NCBI GenBank assembly: GCA_003864495.1
Contig: ML133451.1
Coordinates: 847,267-911,266 of the forward strand
Origin: Nemopilema nomurai
Lineage: Eukaryota > Cnidaria > Scyphozoa > Rhizostomeae > Rhizostomatidae
DNA length: 64,000 nt
Direction: 5' to 3'
The translations under genes and the position numbers were made by a program. The notes beneath the pieces are model-generated. The model was not told where the DNA came from. It made no database searches and saw only the letters and a list, made by a program, of their open reading frames with translations. Below, piece after piece: positions 22,326 to 32,432 of the stretch. The number at the start of each line of letters is the position of its first letter. The stretch's first letter is position 1.

Positions 22326-23513
22326 TTGCAGCAACTAGCACTCCCTTTTATTGAAAACTCGCTTGCTTATTTGTTTAATACGTCAATTGGAACAAGTCAG
22401 TTTCCAGACTCATGGAAAGTAGGTAGAGTGACTCCAGTTTTCAAAGATGGAGATAGGACTGATAAGTCTAATTATCGACCAATATCAGTCTTACCAGTCA
22501 TCTCAAGGCTCTTTGAAAAACTTGTGACCAATCACCTTTACGAACACATGGACAAAAATGGTCAATTTTCCAACGACCAGTCAGGTTATTTGCACCATCG
22601 GTCCACAGTAACTTGTTTACTAAAAAATACTGATGATTGGTACAATGGGTTTGATCTTGGTAAGCTAGTTGGATTAGTATTTATTGACCTTAAAAAGGCC
22701 TTTGACACTGTTGATCATGAAATTCTGTGCAAAAAGCTTGAGATATATGGCATCCAGCATCAAGAGCTTTCCTGGTTCAAATCTTACCTGACCAACCGTA
22801 AACAGTTTTGTCGGGTTGGTGGGGTTGACTCGGAGACCGGGGAGATAGAGGTTGGTGTTCCACAAGGCTCATGTCTTGGGCCTTTGCTTTTTCTGAGCTA
22901 TATCAATGACCTCCCGCTGGCTGTCCACGGTTCTACTGTGTCTATGTATGCTGATGACACCAGTTTGTGCCACCAATCTCATAATTTGACTCAGCTGAAT
23001 GAGGCTCTTAACAATGATCTTAAGCAACTAGACACATGGCTGACAGGGAACAAACTTTCTTTAAATGTTGCAAAAACTCATGCCATGTTGGCTACAACAA
23101 AAAAGAAACATTGCACTCTCAAGAGTCAGAATGAAGGCTTGGATCTGAAAGTTTGTGGAAATGATCTACAAATCATTCAAAAAACAAAATACCTTGGTGT
23201 ACAAATTGACTGCTCATTGGACTGGAAAGAGCAAATAAAGGCGGTTTCTACCAAGGTGTCCATGGCAATAGGCTTTCTGAAACATGCTAAATCATTCATA
23301 CCAAGAGAATCTTTGAAAACACTCTACACAGGTATTGTGGAGCCCCATTTTCGTTACTGCTGTTTTGTTTGGGTGTGTGCAGGCTCAACTGAAATTAATC
23401 AGTTGCAAAAGCTTCAGAAACGTGCTGCAAGAATCATATCAAACAGCAACTATGACGCCCCTAGCAGACCACTTATTGAAGAGCTGGGTTGGAAGACCGT
23501 ACAGGAACTCTGA
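22326..23513 (+). CDS. LINE reverse transcriptase domain (ORF2 fragment)
   Basis: 395 open codons. Fingers motif RVTPVFKDGD and NYRPISVLPVISRLFEK, palm motif A with FIDLKKAFDTVDHEIL, motif B GVPQGSCLGPLLFLSYIND and catalytic YADD at about 22947-22958 are intact, followed by the thumb (NKLSLNVAKT, KYLGVQID). The frame closes with TGA at 23511-23513 just after VQEL; the continuation of the same domain is seen in another frame to 23734 (SETMIFKSLNGLAPQYM, LWNGLS). The copy is therefore disabled by a small lesion near 23513, besides lacking its 5' half. Confidence 0.92.
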   Translation: MQQLALPFIENSLAYLFNTSIGTSQFPDSWKVGRVTPVFKDGDRTDKSNYRPISVLPVISRLFEKLVTNHLYEHMDKNGQFSNDQSGYLHHRSTVTCLLKNTDDWYNGFDLGKLVGLVFIDLKKAFDTVDHEILCKKLEIYGIQHQELSWFKSYLTNRKQFCRVGGVDSETGEIEVGVPQGSCLGPLLFLSYINDLPLAVHGSTVSMYADDTSLCHQSHNLTQLNEALNNDLKQLDTWLTGNKLSLNVAKTHAMLATTKKKHCTLKSQNEGLDLKVCGNDLQIIQKTKYLGVQIDCSLDWKEQIKAVSTKVSMAIGFLKHAKSFIPRESLKTLYTGIVEPHFRYCCFVWVCAGSTEINQLQKLQKRAARIISNSNYDAPSRPLIEELGWKTVQEL

Positions 23514-23734
23514 AACAATATGAGTCTGAAACAATGATCTTCAAATCCCTGAATGGGTTGGCTCCCCAATACATGTGTAGCCTATTCACAAAAAACTCGA
23601 AATGGTCCTCTCGTTGCCTCCGCAATACCGAGATGGATCTGAGGCTACCTTTAAAAGAAAGAGCAAATGGGCAAAAATGTTTTTCTTTCAGAGGAGCAAA
23701 GTTGTGGAATGGCCTCTCAGCTGGGTCAAAATAA
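23489..23734 (+). pseudogene. Frameshifted C-terminal tail of LINE ORF2
   Basis: Out-of-frame continuation of the reverse transcriptase protein: SETMIFKSLNGLAPQYM and KLWNGLS are the usual last blocks of such proteins, ending in TAA at 23732-23734. The frame change relative to 22326-23513 marks a fixed indel or stop, so this copy cannot make full-length protein. Confidence 0.75.
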
Positions 23735-24204
23735 GCATCCTCCCTAAGTTCATTTAAAAATTGATATAGGGTTTATTTCCTTTTCATGGAAATTTTTCAT
23801 ATTGTACATGCATATTTTAGATTGTTGTAGGGTTTTAAAAGGGGTTTTAAAGGGGTTTTTTAACAGTTTTTGATACGTTTTTAAATAGGATTGTTCATAG
23901 TTTTGTATTGAATTGTAATTAGGTTAATTTAGTTATTTACATGTTATATTTATTTGTAAGTATTGTAAATGGAGGGCCCCTTGAAAATCAGCTATGCCGA
24001 AGGACTACCCTCCTTAAACAACTGAAATAAAATTAAATGAAATGAAAGATAATGATTCAAACATGTCTTTGAGGAAACCAGAAAAAAGGAACAAAGTAAA
24101 TTTACCGATGGGATGATAGTAACAATAGCAAAAGTTTGATAGAAACTTGAAATACATCCTCATCTACAATTGGATACCCCAAGACAAAAAGTTGATAGCC
24201 AAAA

Positions 24205-25092
24205 ATGAAATCTCTTGATACCAGTATACCAATACATTTAGGTCAAATTTTTATTATTTCAAACTGGATGGAGGGATTAAAGGAAGAAGCTATGTCCATT
24301 ATGATACCTTTACCATTACCATTGCAATCAGCAATCCACAATCGAAAAATTTTGCAAGTCAAAGAAAATTCCAGCTATATGTACAAGTAAAGGAACAATT
24401 CCACGAAAAGAGGTTCTTGGTGAAAATCTTAGAAGCCAAATGCATGCAAAGCTGTTAGAGCAGAGCAGGCATCACGTTTAACCATAGCAAAGAGAATAAA
24501 AAAAGAGAAGATCCAATTAGGAAGCTCGGTAGCAAAAGCAAGTGCTCAGTTACAAAACAAAATAGCAAAGCTAATGACAAACGTATACAATGGTGCAAAA
24601 AAGCTCACTCTCCCTGCCTGGAGTTGGCAATCGAGGGAATAGCAAACATGATAGCTCCTGGCTTAGATTTTCAAAAAGAGTTCAGAGCGTTCAATCCACC
24701 GTCTTCGGCCTTCCAATACGTCACTCTAGCATAAGGTCTTTCTGAAATGTATTGTCGTGGCAGATCGGTAGATGCCAGACGGTTTCGTACCCATTGTGGA
24801 TGTCAGCAATCTGGCAACACATCTGTTGGCTCTTCGCGATTCGGCCCCTATTCTGGCATTTGTATTGATTTGCCCACCCGACAAGTCTATAGCATTGTGC
24901 ATCCAAAACAACACCATTTGCCTACTGGATAGCCACTATCATCACACTAATGGTGCTGTTATTTCTCTATGCGACAGCAACAACTTTTTAGAATTCTGCG
25001 AGTACCTGGAATCATTTTTCAAGACATATTTCAACACCAGTATACAGGGAAGTAACCTAATTCCATTGCAGTTGATTTGTAGCAACTCCTAA
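24205..25092 (+). pseudogene. Decayed coding remnant, possibly with a cysteine-peptidase-like fold
   Basis: Several broken plus-strand frames follow one another. One at about 24450-24640 is rich in Lys, Ala and Gln and would form a basic helical region (RLTIAKRIKKEKIQLG). The last, 24772-25092, ends in TAA and reads VLICPPDKSIALCIQNNT followed by CLLDSHYHH and GAVISL. A hydrophobic strand, DSHxH, then Gly resembles the histidine-containing motif of ubiquitin-specific or OTU-like peptidase domains found in some invertebrate mobile-element proteins; that comparison is from memory and weak. No start codon, promoter or intact frame links the parts. Confidence 0.3.
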
Positions 25093-26796
25093 TCTTCTAT
25101 GACGTCACCCCTGTACCATTGTGCCTTGCTACCCTTATACTTTCCTTTTTTCATAAGAACGTCTCTTTCCTTAGGTAAAATAGTACTTAACGTCGACACT
25201 GGTTTCTTATAAAAATGAATTAACCATGATTCTATCATTTGTTTATTTGTGGTGTTATGAGAAAGATACCCTCAAATTGTTCGTGTTGCATCACTTTCTT
25301 AAATTTTTATGAAATGTCGTGTGAGATTAAGGTCCGTTTGAACTATATATATTTTGTTACCCCCAGGCACCGAGGAGCACGGGGTAATCCAAAATATTAA
25401 GAAGTGAACCACCACCATTACAACCTTTTTCATTTGGTTTTAGCCATCGCATTTTTTCAGACCCCCCACTTTTCGCCAAGCTCTGGAGTTGTACCCTCTG
25501 GTAGCTGGTATTCGATTGAATTTTGGAGATTCGCTTCAAATATAAGGAAGACAAAACTGCGTGATATGAAAACTTTTCGCATTTTTAGAAAAACCTTTAT
25601 AGAAAGAAACCACTTATATGAATCGAAAGCTGAAGAAAAACTGTGCTTACCATATTTCGGTACCCCATGTGGCCAAGCCTTATTTTCAAGATACAACTCA
25701 TTCAAAATATGCCTTATTTACTGCATTGTTATAGGCCAGTGATGTTGTCTTTTCAGCTTGAAGCAATAAGTAGTTAAAGCTGCCAGTTTGCCAAATATAT
25801 ATTGTATGGTGCTAAATGATTAATAATTCTTACTTCTTTTCATGTACTGAAGATTCCATGAATTTTGAACGTAAATCAAAGTAAATGATTTTATTTGTAG
25901 ATACAATCCAGTGCTGGATTTAAGAGGGTGCGTAAGGGGCGTACGCCCCCCTATTTCTGCAGAGCGATGATTGGTTTATACTGAGTTTTTCGCTTAGGAT
26001 ATGGATTTAAGGTGTTGGCGGTAGGCCCCTCCTCTGCTACAACGCGATGAAGCACAAACATAAATTCAGTTTTTTCTTATACTGCACCTAATCTTCCCTG
26101 GACTTCAACAGGATAAAATCTTTCGACCTTGAAAACCTGCACATCTTTCGGCATTAAGTTAGACTTTGAGAAAAGAATCGACATTTATGCAACAAGACAT
26201 CCAAGGAGAATGCTTTTCATCGACCCCCTTGGCGGCGATTAAATAAATATTTTACTGAGACTTTCATTGTTATACTCATGGCTTGCTTGTTAACTGCATG
26301 CTCGTGTCTATATTTTTGCTTTGTTGAGAAATCTTAAGATAAACAGTAGATGATTCGAATTTTCTTCGGGTTTTCTTCATCTGCAGATGCGCTAGGGCCG
26401 TGGCTTGCTAATTCTTGTTATAAACCTAAAATGGAGTGGCATATGAGCCAACTGGGCTGACTCTCGTTGTACGCTAATGCCTTGGACATTCAGACGCTAG
26501 TATTCCTTGTGTTTTTCTTACGTTGAAAAGTCTCTTTGAGACAAATTTAAGGATTCTAAACCATTTTAAGGCCTCATAAATGGCAAAATCTAAGGACCTT
26601 CTGGGAGCTTCGCTCCATGAACACCCAACCCCTACAAGGGTCCTGCCCTTGACCCGCTGGGGGTCTTGCAGATCCCAGAGCCCGTGTTGTTTTAGGGTAT
26701 TCGGCACGCAATATACACCTTACATCCTGTTATCTTTTGCATTTCTTGTCACGTCTCTACGCATCGCAGCGCAGCAACACGCTGCACGTGATATTT
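25093..26796. other. Unassigned stretch
   Basis: No supported gene. GC rises near 26580-26700, where a short hairpin-prone block (GGAGCTTCGCTCC) occurs. Open frames on both strands at 25404-25742 overlap each other and show no recognisable domain. Confidence 0.4.
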
Positions 26797-26850
26797 GGCC
26801 GCCATTTTGGCATATTAGTCATTAGGAGGTTACATTTGGCGGCCATTTTG
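26797..26850. promoter_or_regulatory. Paired YY1-like sites, candidate core promoter
   Basis: Two near-identical blocks, GGCCGCCATTTTGG at 26797-26810 and TGGCGGCCATTTTG at 26837-26850, match the GCCATnTT core of YY1-type sites, which in animal promoters sit next to transcription starts. They are preceded by a GC-rich stretch with a CACGTG E-box at about 26785-26790. An ATG with a donor lies 22 bases downstream. Confidence 0.4.
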
Positions 26851-26871
26851 TTTAGGCGGCAAACTACAGAA

Positions 26872-26912
26872 ATGACTGGCTCATTGCCCAAATACGATAT
26901 GATGTCCTGCAA
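26872..26912 (+). CDS. Possible short first coding exon of an unidentified gene
   Basis: ATG at 26872 opens a 13-codon frame (MTGSLPKYDMMSC) that runs into GTAAGC at 26913, a good donor. It lies directly after the paired YY1-like sites. I found no downstream exon in matching phase before METTL4, so this may be a remnant or chance. I do not recognise the peptide. Confidence 0.22.
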
Positions 26913-28294
26913 GTAAGCTCATTTGTTGTGTTGCTTATGCTATCTCATATTAATGCTTTCATCCCAGAAGTCTCTCAGTACAAAAAGTACAGCTCTGATC
27001 GAAAATCAATCCACTTTATGTTAGAATGCATTTGTATTTCTCCTGAAATAGCTAAATATACTATCTTTTTTGTGGGGGGTCGTTTATAAGACTACCTCAC
27101 TTTTAGATTTACATTATGTTTCATGGGACCAATGATTTCAAATAATAAAATTTCAATCAGAGCTTCAAAATCCATTTCACATAGCAATACTAGAATTATG
27201 GCTGATTATTTAAATTATGTTTATATTTAATATTTATTTCCGGCAATAAGATCGATACAATAAAGCCCAGAAAATAAAAGGCTGTATTTCAGGCCCGACA
27301 AATGGTATGAAGTGGAAAATTTCAGAATATTCATATATCATAATCACCAAATCAAATTTCTTAAAATTATAAATTCTTTTTTTTATAAGGAACCTACCCC
27401 AAGGCCTAGTTGCAAAAGTTCCTTATTCATAGACCTCAAATCATCAGATTTTAGTACAAAAAGTTCCTTAAAAGTTCCTTAAGCCTTATCCCTTAAGGTT
27501 ACGGTAAACGTTTTCTGGAAGAAAACATCCATTTTTTGATTACTTCACATTCTGATAGCCGAATTAATAAGGTACATAATGATACCATGTTTGAAACTAG
27601 AAGAAGTTTTGAAAATGGAGAAAATCCCATATAAACGAAGGTTTCCATAATTTCCTTATCAAAGTTTCTAGCAGCGGTTTTCAAATCCCTTGACCTGTTA
27701 AGCCCATTATCCTTGTTCTGCTTCCTGTGGTTTGTGTAAGAGTATGGCACATCCACTCTTCTTGGCCTGCACAAAGCCCTGCCCTGAAGATTATTGAAAA
27801 TTTCTTTCAAGAATGAAAAAGCATTTTTTGAAGAATGGAAGAAAATCCTAGTGAAAGTTGTTAAGAAACTTAATGATGAATCCAGCAGCATCTTTCAAAC
27901 AGTTGTGAGAACCAGAGGCTACTCTACAAAATGTTAGTTTGAACCAAAACTAGTTGCAATTTTGGACTTTGAAAGTTGAGAACAGAATATTTTAAGTTAC
28001 AATTCATTGGATTAGCAGTTAAATTTGTGCGCCACTGCCAGATTAAACAATAGGTTAATCAGATAACAAAAAAGTCATTGTGTGGTATGCCATCATTCGC
28101 CTTCACAGGTGTTGGCATACTTTTTTCCAAGCAGTGTGGATTTACTCTATTTTCACAAGCCATCCCAAGGGACTGTTTAAGGACTAATGACTTCACAACT
28201 TACAAGATGAATTATGTATTCTTTTAACTGAAGTGTTTTGTTTTTGAAAATAAGGATAAAACTGATTGATAAAACATGTTTAAAATAGATCACT
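26913..28294. other. Unassigned stretch
   Basis: AT-rich. A minus-strand frame of 130 codons (27499-27891) contains CRPRRVDVPYSYTNHR but matches nothing I know. TTCCTTAA is repeated several times at 27380-27500. No supported gene. Confidence 0.4.
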
Positions 28295-29447
28295 CAGTCA
28301 ATGCTGGGAATAAAATGGTAGGGGTGCGATGAATCACACTCCTTGTGGTGCAGAGGCGTGCAATGGTGTGCAATTACTTACCGGCGTGCAATGGTGTGCA
28401 AGTACTTACCGGCGTGCAATGGTGTGCAAGTACTTAATAGCATAAAGAAAGCTGTATATAGAGTTGAGAACGTAACATGATCATAAGAAAACATAAGCCA
28501 AGGCTAGTCCAATCGATACACTTTTCTTAAACAAGCTTTGGAATTGTCAAATCCAACGTATTAAGAAGACCATATTAACAATATTGGATCACTTGACCAC
28601 CTCGTCCAACACTTTTGGCTCTGCGGAACGTGTTACAACATTCGTGTAAACGATCAGTTTATACTTTTAGCCTCCCCCTTGAAAGCGATGCAGACGTTAA
28701 TCTTCTCTTTGAACTTCCTGCGGAGAAATCTTTTACTCGAAGACAAGGATTCGCAAAGCAAAGCGCGTCGAGCTGAATTTCTATTAGTGTTCTGGAGGCG
28801 CAAACAAGTCCTTGGGATATTACGGTCATTCTATATAAATATCGAAAGGGAATAAAACAGAAGTTTGGAGAGTCTAGTAGATAAATTGAAAGGTCTAATT
28901 GATAGCACCTATCTGAGCTAGTCTTTGTGCCTACAAACGTTTTTCCTTTCGTTATGAAGTTATCTTTTTCGTTTTGACACCACGGCAATAACTAGAGCAC
29001 CTTCTGTGTCGCCACCATCGTAAAATGAAGAAAAATAATACTTAGTTGTCTGTTTTGACTCATGGTGTAAACCGGTACATCAATAAGCCAAAGATGACAA
29101 ACAAAGTCCGTCCGTTGAAGCTGATCAGTTTTAACTGACCGCGTATTTCAGCCTTGTAACACGGAAACGAAACCAGCACATCATAACAACTGTCCCTATG
29201 AAGTTCAAGCTTGTCGTATTTTGTGTTAAAGGTCGAAAGAGCGGCAACTATCCTGCTTCTTAAGGAAATTATAATATTCTCCAAACTTCGTTGTGGTATG
29301 ATAAAAGCACAACATTGAGCAGTATTGATCACTCTAGAATGAAATGTTCAGATTATTTGTGGCGTGCGATAAACTGCACTCCTGAGCAATGGATGGCGTG
29401 TGCCAAGGCGTGGGCGTGCGATCGCCCGCCATTCCCAGCATTGACTG
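28295..29447. mobile_element. 1153-bp terminal-inverted-repeat transposon, copy 1
   Basis: Ends are perfect 17-bp inverted repeats: CAGTCAATGCTGGGAAT at 28295-28311 and its exact complement at 29431-29447. The element is flanked by a 6-bp direct repeat, ATCACT (28289-28294 and 29448-29453), read as the target-site duplication. No transposase motif was recognised inside, so it is probably non-autonomous. A second copy lies at 47977-49073. The superfamily is not assigned: 6-bp duplications exclude the common Tc1, piggyBac and hAT classes if the duplication is real. Confidence 0.85.
28356..28440. repeat. 28-bp subterminal tandem repeat inside transposon copy 1
   Basis: Three consecutive copies of a 28-bp unit beginning GCGTGCAATGGTGTGCAA, starting at 28356, 28384 and 28412. 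Copy 2 of the transposon has only about one unit at this position, so the expansion is specific to this copy. Confidence 0.85.
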
Positions 29448-32432
29448 ATCACTTGCATTGGTGTTGTTATTTTTTTGTGCGCGCACCTATCAACAGGCAG
29501 AAAGGCAGCCTGGTTATTGTTCTCGCTAATAGGGGCCCACTATGAAATATGCTATCAGCAAAGAGGGCTTGTACTCCATTTCTATCCACTAGCGCTGAGG
29601 CCCTTGAAAGCCCAGAGCCTGTTGAGCCCATAGAACATAATTTTCTAGAAAGAACAGAGAAAGAAGATTTTCTCACCTAGCAACTAGCCGAAAAAGTCTT
29701 GAAATTGAAAGATTAAAAGACCAAACCAGCTCAACCAGGCCAGAAAAAATTTTGGTTATGAGAAAAAAAAGGATTGTAATGATTTCTGTATCAAAATAAT
29801 TTTTTACCCTAATGACAAAACCTTCCATATAAGATGAAGGGTAAAGCTTGGTCACATAATACAAACTATCATCATTACTCTCTTTCTTCTCTTCAAAACT
29901 AACGCCATCGACAAATTGCAACATAATATCCTCGATTATCTGGAAAGGTCTGTTCAATCCAATTTGTGGTGAGATCCAAATTCTAACTATGCTTCATTAG
30001 ATCAGGCAGTTTTAGCATTCTCTAATCAGCATTTTTCCAAATTTCTTTAACTACATTCGTCGTAGAGTGTGCAGCTTAAGAGAGATAAATGTCATAGAAG
30101 CAACAGTGAAATGTCAATTATTTCTCGTCAGGTACATCACTTCGAATAGATGCTCCTATTTCAATTTCCCATGATAAACCTAGCAAATTGAATGCCTCTG
30201 CAAACCTTTTATTTTTTGTAACAATTTCCAACAGGCTTTTTCCTTTTCTAAAAGTATGAAGACCCAGCACTAGAAAATAATATTTGTCTTTGGTAAGCTT
30301 TCTATTCGTTTCGCTTTGTAAAGATCTGCTAATAATGATTTCACCAATCGGTTGATATATTTTGTTTGCTCTTGTTTTGTAACAATCACTTGTTGGAAAC
30401 ATAAAATGCTTGCCTATTTTCTGAAGCAACTTCATCAAACTCAAAAATGTCTTCACGAATATACTGCGCGGCTTGCTCAACTACGTGCCTACAATCATCG
30501 AATAATGTATTGTGGTCGATAGCGCTGGCATTTACCACAACTCCAGGAGTATAATAGGTGGCTACTCAAAGTGTAGTTTATTTCCAAACTCCGATAGGAT
30601 CCTTGCTTTTAACTCGCTTCTACATCTGGTATAGTGAGGATATACGTACCATGAAGTAGCCCATACATATCATGAAGTACTTTTTTGAAACAGCTTGATT
30701 TTCGCATCCTCTTATGCCTCTTGGCGCGGATTCTTCTGCACAAGTTACACACTTCTGCACAAGTTGCTATCAGCTCCATCTGACGCCTTTGCTTTTTTTG
30801 AACGAGAACAGCTTGCAGATGACTACACTTGAAATGGGAGTCCTGTCACTTAGAATATGTACCAATTATTTATAACAAGGCTCGAGATGAATGCAATGTT
30901 TTGCTGTGTCAATGTGTCCAGGAGCTCTACTAACTGCAATGCATGATGATTTTGCCTACCTTGTTTTTCTCGCAACAGCTTGGCAGCATGGATTTTTTCT
31001 CTATTAGCTTCAGAAACTGCTTTAATCTTACTGCACTGATTTTCGCTCTTGTCGTAGTGGACTATGCAAGTCAATTTATCAACCTCTACGATAAGACGTT
31101 GGAGCCACTCTACCACAAAAACTAATTTTGAGATTGATCGTCTTTTTTCTTTAAAAAACCTGGCTTTAGAAGAGGATAAAAAGGCAAATCCTTCATTCCA
31201 TCATTTGAATTGGTATATTGTAGGGCATCTATAACCTAGACTACATTTACAGTACAACGGCATATACTACAATGCCAGCCAAAATTGTTGGAACACTAAT
31301 GGCAATTCTTTGACTCGCGTCCATTCCCCCCCTTCCACCCCCCCCCCCCTTTACGAACAATGATGTCCTGCTGCTAAGCGTCATTTTAGCGCCAAACTTT
31401 TTCCCAAGATTAACCGGATCATATACTTTGTTACCAACATTGTTTTAGGAGGGTGGTGTAAGGAGAGGGATTAACAGCCATTGGCGCATAAAAAATGGAA
31501 ATAGAAAAACCAGAGGAAATCCTGTGGTGTTCCAATTACCTTTTGCAGGTATTGATATGATAGAACACAGATGCAAAACACCTACAAATTGGTTGCTTGA
31601 AATTTGTGAATAAATTAAGAGGTGTACTTGAAAACAAATTTCCAAGCAATATCAATGTAAAGCAAAACCACAAGGTAAAGCGCAGTTTATCGATCGATAA
31701 GGCGTGGTAAGCATCGAATCTGCAGTAACTTCATAAGGCCTGTTCACATCATTCATTTTATTCATATAAAAGCTGTGACTTAAAACTCGTATCCTGTTTT
31801 TCTAAATGCTGATTGGTAGACATATTTAGTATGTATAGAAAAAAGTGTATATAACTTCCGATTATAAGACAGAAGCGGCGATAGAGAGATGTGGGGTATA
31901 GAGAGAATCAGGTATAGAGAGGATCAGTATCGAGGTGTACGGTGTACAATGAAGAAGGATTGGACACAACTGTAGTGTTTTCTTTAGTGTTCTATTGGCA
32001 CTTTAACATTAAATCTCTGAACCAGCAGATAGTTCTGGTGTTGGCACACTAGATAATTTCTACAACGATCCCAAATCTATTCGGCACCGTGTAAATGGGC
32101 TATCTGTATTAGTTCTCCGATGGATCGATAACGAGGTGGGAAATTTGACAGAAGCTTCGATTTTCAAAACATTTCAAAATTTCACAAAGCTGTCCACTGC
32201 ATCACTATCTTTGCTTGTAACGTGATTTTCGTAATATTGGTTTGATTAAGACAACTGAAGAACTCTAATTCACATTTGTCGCCAGTTTGAGATACCAATC
32301 TCTTCTTCCAGACGTATCTGTGAACGTCGTCACGAGCAATAAGCAGGTTTAAGGAAAGTAATGGTTCGTGTTTAATGGTCTCTTGTAGGTTGAAAGCTAT
32401 GATTTTCGGGAGATCGTGAAAAGAACCATTGA
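29448..32432. other. Intergenic stretch upstream of METTL4
   Basis: Minus-strand frames at 29673-29957, 30118-30480 and 30850-31116 have no recognisable domain and no linking splice pattern I trust; they may be traces of one decayed gene. A C-rich low-complexity run lies at about 31326-31351. The end presumably carries the METTL4 promoter and 5' UTR; an acceptor-like TCTTGTAG ends at 32388, 44 bases before the start codon, so the leader may be spliced. Confidence 0.45.

Larger units (their letters stand above)
22320..24048 (+). mobile_element. 5'-truncated LINE retrotransposon, copy 1
   Basis: Contains the C-terminal part of a LINE ORF2 protein, then a 3' UTR ending in a short A-rich repeated tail (AAATAAAATTAAATGAAATG) near 24048. 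Typical LINE truncation: no endonuclease domain is present upstream of the reverse transcriptase. The family resembles the CR1/Jockey-like non-LTR elements common in invertebrate genomes. It lies on the same strand as the surrounding genes, between TEN1 and METTL4. Confidence 0.9.

Noticed and set aside
28659..29332. Minus-strand frames (109 and 90 codons) as a transposase in transposon copy 1
   Set aside because: The corresponding frames are not maintained in copy 2, and no DDE or zinc-finger motif is visible.
30118..31116. Minus-strand frames as a multi-exon gene between the transposon and METTL4
   Set aside because: No consistent splice phases, no recognisable domain and AT-rich composition like the surrounding spacer; at most a decayed gene.
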